DNA from: Epiperipatus broadwayi
Lineage: Eukaryota > Onychophora > Udeonychophora > Euonychophora > Peripatidae
Direction of reading: 5' to 3'
Assembly: GCA_028023455.1 (NCBI GenBank)
Contig: JAQFVV010006355.1
Span: 250,001 to 314,000 of the forward strand
DNA length: 64,000 bases
Shown here: positions 1 to 13,799 of the stretch, piece after piece
Position numbering within the stretch: position 1 is the stretch's first letter
Layout: each line of letters opens with the position of its first letter
The notes under the pieces: model-generated
Seen by the model: the letters and a program-made list of their open reading frames with translations, nothing else
Database searches by the model: none
What the model was told of the DNA's origin: nothing
Program-made: the position numbers and the translations under genes

Positions 1-2770
1 TAAAAAGAGGATGTCCATAATTGACAATATACTAATGTTAAAAAATTTGGGAATTTCAGAATATGACTTCATGTTTACTTCCAGTATTATATTTGAACTT
101 AAGTGATAGTTGAAGAAGATTAAGTTATTAATTAAAAGTACTTCTGTGGTTTTTTTTATAGTTTTTATTAATATATTATCAGCATTATATTTATTGTTAT
201 TATGTGATGTATATATAATATCAAAACTATGATCTCTCTCAACTACTGTAAGTCTCACGGTATTACTGTCCATATGCTAAACATACAAAAATTTATAAAA
301 ATTTTTTTGGAAAGATAACCTTCTAAGTATCAGCTGTTTGTTTATTTCTGTTTACAAGTCATGCTTTTATAGAGATGGTAAATTAAAAGAATGATAATTA
401 TGACAGACAATTCAGATCAAAAGATGATTACATAGTAATCATTCATATTGACCTTAAGTTATTTAATCAACGAAGATATCATTTTTTAATCTACCATGTT
501 AGAATTGAAATGAATTTATTTTTTGTTTGTTTATAGACTGTCTTTGATACCAGAGGCATTGCATTTAATATACTTGGTACCCAGAAGTTCAACTTTCCAA
601 ACTATATGCACTATTTAGCACTGTATATATTTATAAATATACTATTAATTATTACATGTTTTTTTTAATTATATCATTACAATGATACTTTTTTGAAAAC
701 AATGTACTAGCTTTTCAGAGAGAGTTTTGCTAAGGTTTCCAGGAGATCCTTTAATATATACAATAAATATATGCATTAAATGCACATAGTAAAATAACGT
801 ATATATTTAAAATTATCTAATCAAATTAATATTTTTTAAATAGAAACACTGATATTTAAATGATTACATTAGATGCTTAATAAGATAATATATATGCAAA
901 GACACATGTATCAAAATATTCAAAACATATTTATACTAAAATATTGACAATGATTTAATTTAATATTTGATGAACAGATGAAATAGAAAGATGCTTGCAT
1001 TAAACTATGGAAGAAAAAAAAACGTTTAACTGACAATTTTTTAATTCTAAAATGAAATTTCTGTTTTTGTTTAAAAAAAGTTTATGTAAAGCTTTGTTAT
1101 ATATAAAGTAATGACCGTGATAATGAAAACTTATTTTGACATCATGCATTTTTGCGATATTTAATTGAATGATGGGTTATGTTATAGTACAAATAGTGTG
1201 AGAAACGTCATTATTTATTAGTCAATTTAATATGTTTGTGTCATACCACGAAACAAATTTTACAAACAAAATTTTGATTTGGCTAATTTTTTTTAATTAT
1301 TTTATAATTATTTAGTTTTACTTTAGATGTTATGTGTTTATATGTACTCATTATCTTTTAGCATTTATTTTTAAATAGATTATTCCTTCTATGATCTTTT
1401 TTTTATATTTGCCTCTTTTTTATATTCGTAGATTTTAAAAAATATATATAATTTAAAAAAATACAATATATATATATATAATTCGTAGACACATCCCCAA
1501 TCGCGTTAACTATATCCACAAAAATTCGACAACCATTGACAGGCTAAATTATGAATAGTTAGATCTATTTAAACAACTTAGATGATAATAGAAAGGATTA
1601 GTCTTGACAACAGTAGCCAATTTGTCAGATGTGAGAAATGATTTGATTGGGTATAATAAACTGGAGTTTTTTAGGTAGATGTATTTTATTTGATAGTTTA
1701 GCTATTGACATTTTAACTTATGTATTGGTTTTAATAGAACAGTTTGTTTATAAGGTTTTAAAATGAATATAAATTAAATTTGTTTTGTAAAATATTATAA
1801 ATGGTTTATTTAAACCAATTGAATAAAGTTACATTAACTTTTTGGTTGATTTGAATATATCCTTTGTTTGAGTTATCATCTGTTACAATAAAAAGTGAAA
1901 TTCCATTTTCCATTTATTCATAATTTGGCTTTGACAAGTGTTAGTGAAATTTGGTTGGGTGTGGCAAACATAGTTTGGAGATAAATATACTAATTTTATA
2001 GGATAACCAATTTAGTTATTAATACATTTATTATCATAAAACTTATAACTGCTTAATTAACTTTTTAGAATTGGGTCATTTATAATATTATTAATTATTA
2101 TGTGCTTTTTCATTTTAAGTTTATCTTTCAAACTAACTTTTAAAATAGTTTTATCTGTGCTTTTTTTCTACCTCTCTGATATTTATTTTTTAATACTTTA
2201 TTGAATGATATTTTCATCAGAAACAGTTTTTTAAAATGAGTTTGAAACTAAATTTACTTTGTTTTTCTCTTTATTATCTCACTGTTAAAAATTGCTTCAA
2301 TATTCTCTATGATATTCTGCTGTTCAAGAATTGGTCCTTGGAATTCATTAAATTTATTTTGGAGTATATTTCCATCATTATCACATTCTGTTAAGTAATT
2401 TTATCTTAAGGTTCATCTTGAGCCTTTCTTTTCTTTTTCTGGACAACTAAATTATTTGATATATCTCTTCCCTTGATCATCAAATGTATTTCACATGGTA
2501 AGCATACTTCAATACCCACACACACTAGTGACATAGTTTTCTTATCCAATGGTCTCATATTGGGTATGTATTTTTTAAACAACCACATATACAGCACCAG
2601 TCTTCACTGCAATCATAAATTTATAGGATGTCTTTTATTTCAGCTCCACCTCTTCAGCATGTTCTTTTTCTTCATAGTCTTGTTTTTAGCATGATTTTTT
2701 CTTCATTAGTCATTTTTTATAATATGCTGTAAATTATTATTTTTTTAAAATATAGTATTTTTTCATATAG
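1..2770. other. AT-rich intron, no gene recognised
   Basis: This stretch precedes the first visible SLC5 exon and ends in its acceptor. It is mostly A/T runs with short microsatellites (for example TA repeats near 1470). I looked for the preceding SLC5 exon, which should end two bases into a codon and lead into the Phe-Ser-Ile-Asp-Pro segment, and did not find a convincing one, so it probably lies before the window. A short minus-strand open stretch at 2406-2597 has no recognisable motif. Confidence 0.6.
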
Positions 2771-2911
2771 TTTCAGCATTGATCCAACTGAACGTTATAC
2801 ATTCTGGTGTATTACTTTTGGTTCTATAGCTATGTGGATGGGATTTACAACTGTGAATCAAAACATAGCCCAGCGCTACTTTTCTCTACCAACACTGTCC
2901 CAAGCACAAAA
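2771..2911 (+). CDS. SLC5 sodium-coupled transporter, internal exon A
   Basis: This 141-bp internal exon encodes FSIDPTERYTFWCITFGSIA and then MWMGFTTVNQNIAQRYFSL, ending in QAQK. SLC5 proteins are plasma-membrane Na+-coupled symporters. The pattern DP..R.TFW followed by G.....G...VNQ...QRY is the family's signature around the cytoplasmic loop and the next helix, and it resembles the monocarboxylate/multivitamin/iodide branch more than the sugar transporters. The acceptor is ..catatag and the donor is gtaggt. The first base completes a codon from an upstream exon, and the last two bases (AA) are completed by the A that opens the next exon. The VNQ.QRY motif is intact and there is no stop, so this looks like a functional exon. 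The exact paralogue and the transported substrate cannot be settled from this fragment. Confidence 0.92.
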
Positions 2912-5451
2912 GTAGGTTATTTTTAAAAAATGTATTGTCATTGATTTGATTTAAATTCTCAATATAAGATTTAGTATTATTTCTACTTTTATTTAATAGC
3001 ATCAAAAAGACAATAATTAGAATAACCTTTATATCCATCTTGTTAAATGATTTAAATATTATTATAAATATTTTTGCCTTCAGTTTAATTAATAATAGTA
3101 AGATAATTGAAAATTAAATACTATAAAAGTAATTTTTAACTTATTTAGTGATATGGAAGAAAATCTTTTATTACATTGTTTTGTTGATAAGGCTTTCTTA
3201 ATAAATTGTACTATTTTAAAATTGACATAATTTAACATGAACAATCACATGATATAGTAGCAGATGTCTATATAATATATCCATAATCAGAACTCAAGTC
3301 TGATCCAGATTAATCTTTATTAGGTATTTTAATAACATATTGAAATAAAAAATAAAAAAAACTGTTCATACCTTCACTAATCTTGCAACTGAAAGATCTG
3401 GCAAGCAGTAAATTTCCCTCCTTGTTACTCTCTATGGGAAGACAGACTGAAAAGAACCCTTTACTGTATAGTTAGATATCTAAAGACTATTTTCACTTTT
3501 ACTATTATAATTTAAATATTTGAATATATAATCACATGGTAGCAGCTTTTTTTTAAAAAATATAAAGCAATGAGTATGAATTGTCATTATGTATTGGATT
3601 TGTACACTATTAAAATGAATTTGGATCTAAGAATTTCCAGATAATGTAAAACTTGGTATATCAAGATATAAATCTAGGAAATATTTATCAAATTGTAACA
3701 GTAATTCTTGGTTTACATTGTAACACTAAGAAGTTAACATTGAAAAGGTTATTTATTCATCAGAATGATTCCAGAAGGAAATTTTACTCTAAATTTTATA
3801 AATACTACAGCTGTAATTGTATTTGTAAACAATCCTTTAGAGCTTCAGTAATTATAAAATAAAAGCAAGAAAGTAGTAAATATAAATGTTAAAATGACTA
3901 AAATATTGTTTATTAGTTTTCCATATAAAGAAAAACAGAGACTGATAAAAGTTAAAAATTACAGTTCCCTTTGCCAAATTATTAATACTGATGGAAATAT
4001 AATGTCTGGAATTAAATGTAGAAAAAAACCTTGATAAAGTGTTTTGTTGGAAATAAATTAATAGTAAAAGAAAATGTATAATAAAAAAAAAAACATTAAT
4101 TTTATTATTATTTGGAAATAATTGCATAATGTAAGATTTGACAGATTTATAATGAACAGAGACATTGTAGTGAACAGAAATCAAATTCATGAATATTTAA
4201 GCTACTTAGTGTTAGTAAGGTAAATTACATACAGTCATTTAGCAAGCTTTTATCTATAATGAAATCATATTATCATGTATTTATACAAAAATATTAATCG
4301 AGGTAATGTAACCTACATGTGTTTTATTTAGAAATGAATATTATTTCATTTTTAGAAATAGAAATGGACTAAAGCATATGGAATATTATCAAAAAGATTT
4401 TAAAAACTAAACAAATTAAGAAACCCTGGCAGAAAAGATAACTTGAAATGAAATAACGTGAATAAAATGTTTTCTATTTTATTATACAAAACAAAAGCTT
4501 GTCATAGATCCTTGAAGTAAATGCTAGACAAATCAGTCTTCAACAGTTACTTTAAAGGAACAGTTAAAAAGAAGATATTACTTACTATCAGTCAGATGAT
4601 AGTGTTTTGAGCAGTTTTTCATCTTATTTTAAATTCTACCTAATATTATCTAAATTTCCACTTAATTAACAATGTGAATAATTAAGTAAATTGACATATT
4701 TGGCTTCTGAAAATAAATTTAAATTGGATTGGAATTTAAGGATTCAAACCCAAGTCATGGCATAATAAACAGGTGAATTACCACTACATCATAAAAACAT
4801 ATATATTTATATATTAAATGTATTTTAGAAAAAGAAAATATTTTTGAATGTATTTTAATGCTGAATCTTTTTACAGAAATATGTTTATTTTAGTTTGTAA
4901 ATAATTTTAATAAATTATGTATAAATAAACATTAAATTACAATAGAAAATTTTCCATTTAATAATGTAGATAAAATTTCAGCTATGATGTAATCAGGCAA
5001 CAAATGACTAAAATTGCAATGTAAAATGAACTCACACAATCTACTAGTAGCAATAGTATCTGTCTGTTCTATCTTAATTCTAAAGTAGAAACATCTTTTA
5101 AATGCTTTTATTGATTTTAAAAAATCTGTTTGTTTATTAACTTTTGATCTATTTCAAGTTAGAATAAAATTTTAAAATTGAGGTTTATTATATTTAAATT
5201 CGATAGAATTGCTAGAAAATTAATATATAACTAAGTTATATCACCTTAATCCATTTGAAACATTTATTTTTTCAGTATGTCAACTAGTTTAATAAATATG
5301 GAACAGAGGGTGGGAAAAATATAAAAAAATATTCAATAATTTCACATTTTGCAGTTAACAATTTTTCTTAGAATTTTCATTTGTTTTAAATAAGGATTAT
5401 AAGAGGGCAGTTTAATTTTTTTTCATTTTAATTACATTTTTAAATCATTTT
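2912..5451. other. start of intron 1, no gene
   Basis: This is the first part of the 13.7-kb intron 1. It is AT-rich with no open coding signal above background. The only item I can support is the tRNA-like segment near 4.74-4.80 kb, listed separately. Confidence 0.6.
4737..4797 (-). repeat. tRNA-derived SINE head remnant
   Basis: Read on the minus strand, this segment has an A-box-like TGTAGTGGTAATTCAC and, about 25 bases later, a B-box-like GGGTTTGAATCC, the spacing of an internal RNA polymerase III promoter. The acceptor and anticodon stems do not pair well enough for a working tRNA. I infer a decayed tRNA-derived SINE head; a degenerate tRNA pseudogene is the alternative. Confidence 0.45.
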
Positions 5452-5757
5452 AAACTCTTAATGTATATATCTATTTAATTATGTGTACATAATTATATAT
5501 GTATAATAAATCAGGAACTAAGCTTTTTATTTAAAGGTGTTTCTATTTTTTTTTTTTTTTAAAAAAAGTAAACTAGGAAACTAAAAGAATCACGAAAAGT
5601 TAAAAAAGACCTAATTTTTTTTTAGCATTTTTTAAAACTAGCTGTTTTAAAATAAATATGAAACTATCAATTTAAATATAAAACTTAGTTACTGATTTAT
5701 TACACATATATAATTATGTACACATGCTAAATAATAATATATACATTAAGAGTATAA
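5452..5757. mobile_element. inverted-repeat (MITE-like) element
   Basis: Two arms of about 70 bp are inverted copies: the left arm (5452-5524) contains gtgtacataattatatatg, and the right arm (5684-5757) carries its reverse complement with few mismatches. The arms start from matching actcttaatgtatata / tatatacattaagagt ends. The roughly 160-bp centre is a T-run followed by an A-run and has no coding potential. The form fits a short non-autonomous foldback or MITE. No clear target-site duplication was found. Confidence 0.6.
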
Positions 5758-6936
5758 AATAGAAATTCATATAACATTAAGAGTATATATTGTAACCTCA
5801 ACTTTGGTCAGCATTAAAATCCAATATAGCCAAAATCCAATATACAACCTGTAACTTCAGATAATCAATAATGTAGGTATTTTACCCAGGTGCCAAATTG
5901 CAACTATAGCATCAAATATAGTATCCACCCAAGATCATCATTGTTTAATAAATGGGAAGTCTATGGAGGAAGCAAGTTGTTAAAAAATTTCCAAAAGAAA
6001 ATATAGTTTTAATAATAATTTTAAATTATAAATAATATGTTGAGTTCTGTGTTCGAACTCAGTAATTACTATACAAATAAATTCCTGATATCTGCATTGA
6101 TCACCCTCCACAATTACAGTTATTTGAATATTAAATGTTAGTGTTTAGGTTCCCATCCCATCTTCCAAATTGTCTCTTTTATGCCTACCACATGCACATA
6201 CAGAAGTGGAACATACCAGTTCTTAATTCAACCACTCTGTATTCTCTAACACTCTAATAATGGTACTATTATTCTTTAAACTCTCAGAATTATGAATGCT
6301 CTTGCTCTCATGCTCTTACTCTCAGGGTCATGACTTGTGGTGAAGTGCAACCTTCAATCATTTTTCATTTCATTGCCGACATTTGGACACAATCCCAGCA
6401 AACACAAATGGAATAGAAGTATGCTTATTTAAAGTTAATATCTACTTTTCCTAACTCTAATAACAGGACTTATAATAATAATGATAATAAATAGGATATT
6501 TTAACTATTTAATTAATAAACAATGATTATAATAAATTTTGAATATATCTTAATCAACTGGGAAAGCATCCAAATATCAAGAGTGAAGAAGGGATTTTAT
6601 ATCCACTCATAATATTAATCGGACTGCAATGAACTGAACAATTAAATATTAATTTTATAATTAAACCATTCTCTCATTGGTTTACCAAGTACTTGTTAAA
6701 ATTTTAAACATATAGGCCATTAACTCAAATATTAATAAGTGGAAATGTATCATTTTATTTTAGCAGTAAAATTAATAAAAATATTTATGGCCAATCTGTA
6801 CTAGAAATATGAATTATTTCAATTAATTCTTCCATGTTATACTTCGAGTATTAATGACTATAATAAATTTATGAATATTATAACTTTATCAATATTAGGA
6901 AACTAATATTGTGACATTTTGATATTATGTGGCTCT
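5758..6936. other. intronic spacer, nothing recognised
   Basis: AT-rich sequence with a somewhat more balanced patch at about 6040-6420. I found no open frame, tRNA fold or inverted repeat that I can name. Confidence 0.5.
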
Positions 6937-9900
6937 GGACACCCAAAACATTAAGACACCAGACACAAGTTTAAATTTTTAAAAACAAATATTTATTAAT
7001 AACTATGTAAAAAAAAAAATACACTTCAATTTAATATTGTAGCGATCCCAAATTAAGTAAAATATGTGATACAATTAAAATTATTCACAATGTGTATCTG
7101 CACTGGTTACAATTACGAACTTGTATAAACTAAATGAAATGAATACATAGCTTGTCTCAGTAATAACCTTTATTACAAATAGTTTTGGGACTAATCAATA
7201 TTCTACAATATAGCAATTTATAGTTTTTTTGACCCCTAATACATCTTCGAATATTTATTTGGTTATATTTGAAGCGGTGCTTCAGTAACATTATGTAAAA
7301 TACAATTATTACTAACCTTGTTAAATAATTTAAAACCCATAAAATTTAATATAAAATCTATTCAATTTATTAAGACATTTATATTTTCAAGATACTAAAG
7401 TTATTTTTTTAAGAAACTCATATTTTAAATGTAATAAAAAAATTACTTTAACTTCCTACTTTTTAAGTTTATACGCGTTTCGCGAACTATTATTCCCATA
7501 ACTTAATATTCAAATTCCAGCTAATAATTATGTAATATGTTTTAATAACTATATTAATGCATACATATGCATATCTGTTGCTATATCCCAATATGAGTTT
7601 GCTATTCCTTTCTTACCAGTCCAGCAATGACTTGCTTTTGCATGAACCTGGTATGATGCGTACTATTTGCCTGAATTCAAATTTACGAACATGAATTTAG
7701 AATAAAGATCGGTTCTCACACAAGCTAGAGCAAAGCTTAGCTATTCAATGCATCAATTTATGAATATGATATGATATTTAGTCCCTAAACAAGTAACTAT
7801 TACTCACTAGTATGCCATGACCTCGCCAGCAATAAACACAAAATTATCACATACTCCTGGGTAGTGATAAAAATGTTGATTTCGTGAGAGAGAATAAGTT
7901 AATAATAATAACTTTTTGTTGCTAACATAGACCTAAGAATTTGCCTTCTTCCTGAGGCTAAAAATATGTGAGGAACTAGTCTCTGCACATATGTAAGAGG
8001 CATGCTAAGAACACCAAACTACAACCCTAAATATTTCTCTTATGAAGCGATAAACAATATTGGAGCTGGGATCAAGTCCTCGATCTCCTAAAATACTTCC
8101 AGATAAAATTATTTATCGTGAGAGAGCTATGCTCTATCTCAATCCTTTGAGGCAGTAAAACTACGCTCACCTCAACAAACAGAGGTCATTTGCACTCTTA
8201 CATAGCATAAAAAATAAAAGGGTATATTATTGATGCAGGAACCGATTAGTCTATTACGACTAAGAACAAATTTTACTTAAAATAATTCTCTAGGCTAAGA
8301 AATAGGCATCATTTCATTTTAAATACGCATTTTAAATAACTCTCACACTTCCGAGCATAGCAATAAAATACGAAATATGAAAAATTAAATAGATGTGAAA
8401 ATATTAATTAAAATTATTAACATAACTATATCTTATAAATCCTTTCATACATTATACTTCCCTAGCATTTGTAATACAGAAAAACTATACAAGCCTAAGC
8501 AATACTATAATAAACCAAATTATTTGTAAACTTTAAGTGAGATTAAATATGGAGTCAAAACTTTTACAATTTTTAACTCTTAACTAACATATTAACAAAT
8601 ACAATATAATGTAATGATAAATATAATAAAAAAATTTATGCATTGTTTCTTTCTTGGTCCACTGGGGATGTTGACAATTATCCTCCCTCGAAGAAAAGAC
8701 ATACATCATTTTTAAATGAAAATGAATAAAACAAAATGCATGCATGGCTATAATAGAATATCATTGAAGCTGTCCAAAATAGCAATGTTTATTTGGTGCA
8801 ACAACGAAGTTTAAAACATATTTAATCTCGTAACTACTTTAAGATCTAGATTTCCATAATATTATTCACACTATAGCACAGTAATTCACACATTTATTAT
8901 ATTACTTTTTCCTAAAGGACTTTCTGATATGAATTTAATTTTCATTATTTAAGCAGTACGCTATCCTTTGGATTGGTGTTCGTTACTTCAAGATTACATT
9001 TATCCTAGACGCTTATAATATTTTAAATTCATTTATATAAAATTCCTGCACAATTTATTCCATTGAAAATATTTCATAAGATCAGCTGCTCATTATATTT
9101 ACGTTAGTAATACTTTAAAGAAATTTTTATTTAGACTTCTTTGTTCATCACATTTATTAAAATAATTGTTTTGACTAGAATTTTCAAACTTAATTTTATA
9201 ACTATTCTCTCACGAGAACTCAAAGCTTTACTCTGAGAATCATAATCACCGTAAGTATAAGTTATTCTTTTAACTATATTATGTCTTTAATTAAATATAA
9301 AGTAGAGATAAAATTGGCATTTATTATTACTTTTTCAGCCTTTTATTTTTTTGTAATCCATTTATTCCAATATTAAGAATTAAATATTTGAAATAGTATA
9401 AAATATTATGAAAGTTTATAATAAATTAAATATTTAAATATTAAAAATTACTTATTCCAAATAAGATTAAGATTAATAAAAATTTGTAATACAATGATCC
9501 ATCCAAATTTACTTATTAAATTACTTAATAAAAGACAAGTGACAATAAAGATCTGTACCTGAGACATTCTCGGATATGTAGATCGAAGCTTTCAAATTGG
9601 ACGCATTGACTTTATCATGGTGTATTGATTTCCTTGTAGATTGATCAAATTTTAGCATCAATTGACTTAATAGAGAAGATAAGTATGCCTTCCATTAGTA
9701 AGATATACAATATACATTTTTTAAATAAAAACTAATAACTTTAGTCAAACGATAGACTGATATGGAATTTGTTGCGTTCTCACTGGGCATAAGATTTTTA
9801 GAGAAGAACCTCAGTTCAAATATGAGCTTAGTTTTATTAAATCGGTGTATATCTGTCAATCACTCTTTTGATCTAACTATTTACACATTGACCCCTAATA

Positions 9901-9990
9901 TTAATTTTTAATTGGTTTGTTCAATTTTTGTCTGGACATTACATATTCACAAAACTCCAAATGTAAAAAGAAAATGGTGGAAAATTTTAT
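6937..9990 (-). mobile_element. possible LTR-type remnant (weak)
   Basis: This block is less T/A-monotonous than its flanks and contains many GC-richer phrases. On the minus strand at about 8674-8690, a purine run (cgagggagga) stands just before taattgtcaacatcc, which looks like a polypurine tract followed by a TG-starting LTR. No coding remnant was found above it. Several phrases recur loosely in the 33.5-36.4 kb block, for example an acaccaaa..acaa.cct string. I infer LTR or untranslated remnants of an LTR element, with low certainty. Confidence 0.25.
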
Positions 9991-10689
9991 AAAAATTATT
10001 TTAATAAAAATGAATAGACTAAATTTTGCTTAAAGATTTATGAGTGAAAACCAATGGATTTCTTTAATACCCACATAAAATAATACCCCTCTCAAAACAC
10101 TATCAAATGGTATCATGTATGATGTATAAAACCTTCAGATTTTCTGTATAATTAAAATTATATACATTACACACATATAATTATTAATTACTAGCAATGT
10201 ACTTATTGTTACTTTAATGAATATTAGGCTGATTTTATAATCTTTTGAAATTTAAAGAACTATCTCTTCATATAACTAAATATTAATCAATCACTGGAAT
10301 TAGCAAGTTAAAATATCATCCATAATATCAACTTTCTCTAATAAAATATCGTTGATTCAATTTTATTTTATTATGTTCTTAATTAACTGTTTTAAAATTT
10401 TATAATGTACGCAAGACAATCACCCCCCTTTATACATTGTAATTTTGAAAAAGTCTAAACATACTTTTATTTATACATTATAAATTCAGGATTTACAATG
10501 TTTTTATTCTAAAAACAAAATACCAACTTTGATTTAACTTAACATTTTAAAAAAAAATTCTTCTTAGATTATATAAAAATTAAGGTTACACTGAATTTAT
10601 CCCTCATTAGTTTATCCATGACAGAAACTAATGGTTACAATATATATTCAACTTACTGCAGAAATATCTAATGACTTACATATACTATA

Positions 10690-10802
10690 TGTGTGATATT
10701 GATTTAGAGTAAAATTTTATGTAATAAGCAAAGTTCATTTACAATATATACACATATATTCTTATGTGCACATACTAAATACAATATATACATAAAGGGT
10801 AT
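10690..10802. repeat. partial copy of the 5.45-kb inverted-repeat family
   Basis: The string tatgtgcacatactaaata followed by caatatatacataaagggta closely parallels the right arm of the element at 5452-5757 (tatgtacacatgctaaata and then atatatacattaagagta). This marks a second, partial member of that family. Confidence 0.5.
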
Positions 10803-10860
10803 AGATTTTAACTTATAACAGGCATATCTAGTAATAGTTTTACATTTTTATTAATTGTGT

Positions 10861-11212
10861 CAATACTAAAAACTTAAAAATAATAGAGATAATTTTTTTA
10901 TTAAATGTTTTTATTCATTGTACATTAACAAGTACTAAAATAATTGTTTCTTCAACCACAATTGGAGTTTTTAGTTTTAATTTGAAATAAAATCATGGAG
11001 GTTCAGATATCAATTAAATCAATTCTTATTTTTTATAAGAAGGAATTGAATTAATTAATTTCTGGAAACCTCTCCCCCATGATTTTAATTTCCAGTTAAA
11101 TCTAAAAACTCCAATTGTGTTTGAAGAAACAATTATTTTATTTTTTTTTAGTACACAATCAATAAAAGCACTTAATATAATTTTTTATCTCTATTATTTC
11201 TTTAATACTAAC
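10861..11212. mobile_element. near-complete palindromic foldback element
   Basis: About 350 bp form two inverted arms meeting near 11040. Matching pairs include aataatagagataattttt against attttttatctctattatt, ataattgtttcttcaa against ttgaagaaacaattat, and caattggagtttttag against ctaaaaactccaattg. The arms run nearly to the centre, leaving a loop of only a few tens of bases. There is no coding capacity. The form fits a foldback MITE; a local inverted duplication is the alternative. Confidence 0.75.
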
Positions 11213-12634
11213 TAATATAAAAATAATGAATTTGACACAAATAATTTATATGTGTGAGAATTTGAAGTATAACAACTTCTCAGAATTTTTACAAGCTAAT
11301 TATGTCATAAAAGGAGTTTATATATATTAATTAAAATATTTACAATAATTTACTGATGTAAAGATTAAAATATGACTCTTTTTATGTAATAATTTAAATA
11401 ATGTTATTGGCCATAATATAACCAGCAAAAAAAAACAATTAAAGGTTGTAGTGCAAGCTTACATATATTTCAATGTTTATATCTAATAGGTCATTAAGAA
11501 ATTTAAATTAATAATATATTGAATTGATGTAATCATTTCACCTGATTATAATCATCCAATAGATTAAAATAGGTGTGTGTTGTGGGGGGGGGGTAGCACA
11601 AATATTTATTTTGGAACAAGCTAGGCCAAGGGAAAGATGAATTATTTAAATATAATAAAATAAACATATGATATTAGAAATAATTAACTTATAACATTAA
11701 TAGGCAAGCATGTGTTACATTATATTGTAAATAATAAGAATTATTATTTATATATAAAAATATACATTTTAATGATTATTTAAAATATATTAATTTTTAA
11801 TAATTTAAATTATTAAAGAAAGATAATAATGATATGCTAATATTTTAATCTTATAAAGCACTAAATATATTTGTTAAATTTATATGCACTGTGTTATTAC
11901 TTTCTAAAAATAAATAGCCTAGGAAACTATGCTTGGGATTTGTATAGTTTGCTTATTGGACAATTGAGGAATGAATCGTCTGCAACTGAGAAATAATAAT
12001 GACCATAATTAAAATCTGTATAGCAAATTTTATTTTGATAAGAGATGAAAAACATATAGGTTTTTGGCAGGAAATGTGTTATATAATTAAATTGACTTTT
12101 CCAGCAAAATTACATGTAATTAGATAATCTTTTCTTTATGGTCCTGCATGGTGAAATTACTACATAGAATGAAGAAATAAATAACATTTTAAACTGACAA
12201 ATAAAAGAGCAAATCAGGAATTCTCATTCTTTTTGTGCATTGCTCTTCTGTTTCTGACTTGCAAAGAACTATTTTGAAACTTTGGTAATTAGTTCAGGAA
12301 CTGATGAGATCTATCTTTGAAGGTTTCAAAACAGATGTAAGGAATTAAGGTTCTCATTGATCTTATTATTTATATAAGCTTTCTGAAAAGTAATTAATTG
12401 TAAATACTTTTTTTGGTAATATTTAATTTGTAATGTCATATTCATCTATATAAATTGTACATCATAGCAATAATTTATATATATATAGTTCATTAATTGG
12501 ATAAATGTTATTTAAATAAAGTAAAGTGTCTGTCTTAATTTCATAGTCCACTTGGCTATATAATTCAATTGGCAGTCAAATTGTCTAGAACCTAAGTATA
12601 AGTGAATATTTGAATTTTGTACTTACTATTAATA
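11213..12634. other. intronic spacer with a ten-G run
   Basis: AT-rich with no recognised gene. A run of ten G (11584-11593) is unusual for this sequence and could be a polymerase slippage site. The last few hundred bases before 12635 probably hold the 5' LTR and leader of the Mag-like element, but I could not define its borders. Confidence 0.5.
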
Positions 12635-13380
12635 ATGGCCTCAATAAGGCCGACCAGGGAATTTGATTTTGAGAATGCTGCTACATTAAATGTTTAGAAA
12701 AGTTTTTTCTAGTAAAACAATATTAAAAATGACCACATAAAAGTAGGCACATTGTTAGAGTTCACCTGATTAAAAGTAATAGAAATTGTCAATTGTTTAT
12801 ATGAACTGGAGGATTAAAAAAGCTTAGAAAAGTTATGCAAATATCTTCCCTCTAACATATTGCAATATTATGCTTCAGAAATTGATGTCAGGCAAAAGGA
12901 AAATTTTTCAAAGAATATGATCACTCTTATAGATTTCGCAAAGAATTGACCTTATGGTCAGATTTCTGAAGATGCCTTTTTAGAACAATTGCTTTGGGGC
13001 TTGTCTGAAATTAAATTTAGAGAACAACTACTTGAAGATACAAGCTTAACATATACAGAGGTCATTAAAAGAGATATTTTATATGAATTGTGCTTTATCA
13101 GGCCAAAGGATATTTAGATAACAACCTAACTGTAAATTAGTGTCATACTATTCAGAAATCTTTTGAACATAAGAATAAAATCAAATCACAGATGAGTGTA
13201 AATAATAATAAATGCTGCTATTATTGATGTGGGAAACCAAGTCTCAGGGTTTGAAGTTGTTTATATAATCAAGAAAACTGTATTAATTGTAGAGTAAAGG
13301 GCCACCTAATAGCAGTATGTCCTAAACTTAAAAGTGAGAAAAAACAATGGCCATCTTATAATCAAAAATCTTAATTGCAA
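12635..13380 (+). pseudogene. gag remnant with two zinc knuckles
   Basis: Gag packages the element's RNA in virus-like particles. The start MASIRPTREFDFENAAT fits the Mag-clade gag opening (Met-Ala-..-Phe-Asp-Pro-like). Near 12960-13070 the translation reads EDAFLEQLLWGLSEIKFREQ, matching the conserved capsid segment. Around 13211-13320 is a broken knuckle with its His replaced by Leu and stops inside, followed by an intact CINCRVKGHLIAVC (C-x2-C-x4-H-x4-C). There are several stops and frameshifts, so it is not functional. Confidence 0.7.
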
Positions 13381-13640
13381 TGAAGTAAAACATTTTAGAC
13401 ACCCTGTATTAATTGAAGGCAAATATATGATATGAAGATTGACAGTGACTCAAGTGTGGCATTAATCTCTCTTAAAGATTGGAAAGTTGCAGTTTCTAAT
13501 GGACATGATTCTGCCAAATTGGAAAAAAGTATATTAAGAGTTAAAGATGTAAATGCCAATACCATGGAAATAATAGGAATTGTTAAAGCACAAGTAAAAT
13601 TAAATCTGCAATGTATAAGTTACTCTTGTATATAATTACC
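13381..13640 (+). pseudogene. retroviral-type aspartic protease remnant
   Basis: The 67-residue open stretch from 13432 reads MKIDSDSSVALISLKDWK and onward to ILRVKDVNANTMEIIGIVK. This follows the Mag-clade protease pattern, in which the active site is Asp-Thr/Ser-Gly-Ala followed by hydrophobic residues and then a flap-side Leu-Arg strand. Here the catalytic D-S/T-G has become Asp-Ser-Asp, so the glycine is lost and the enzyme would not be active. It directly follows the gag zinc knuckles, as expected. Confidence 0.65.
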
Positions 13641-13799
13641 AGAAAGATAAATCTACTAATAGATCAGAAATTGTTTAAACTTCTCAGGATGAGTGTCAAT
13701 GACTTAAAAAATATTAACAATAATAAAGAAATCTATTCCAAATCTATTCAAGACAAAACTGAGAGAGATAAAAACAATACCTGTTCAATTGGAAATTAG

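Noticed and set aside
1930-1985. Possible upstream SLC5 exon (reading VSEIWLGVAN)
   Set aside because: No suitable acceptor or donor with the required phase, and no match to the family pattern that precedes exon A.
2406-2694. Overlapping open stretches on both strands near the first SLC5 exon
   Set aside because: No motif, no splice context that fits, and composition expected of AT-rich sequence.
3653-4190. Open stretches of about 70 and 112 codons
   Set aside because: Ile/Phe/Asn/Tyr-rich, no domain, expected by chance in this composition.
12290-12340. Hammerhead-like ctgatgag...tgaag string
   Set aside because: No GAAA box with pairing stems; a single core box is expected by chance.
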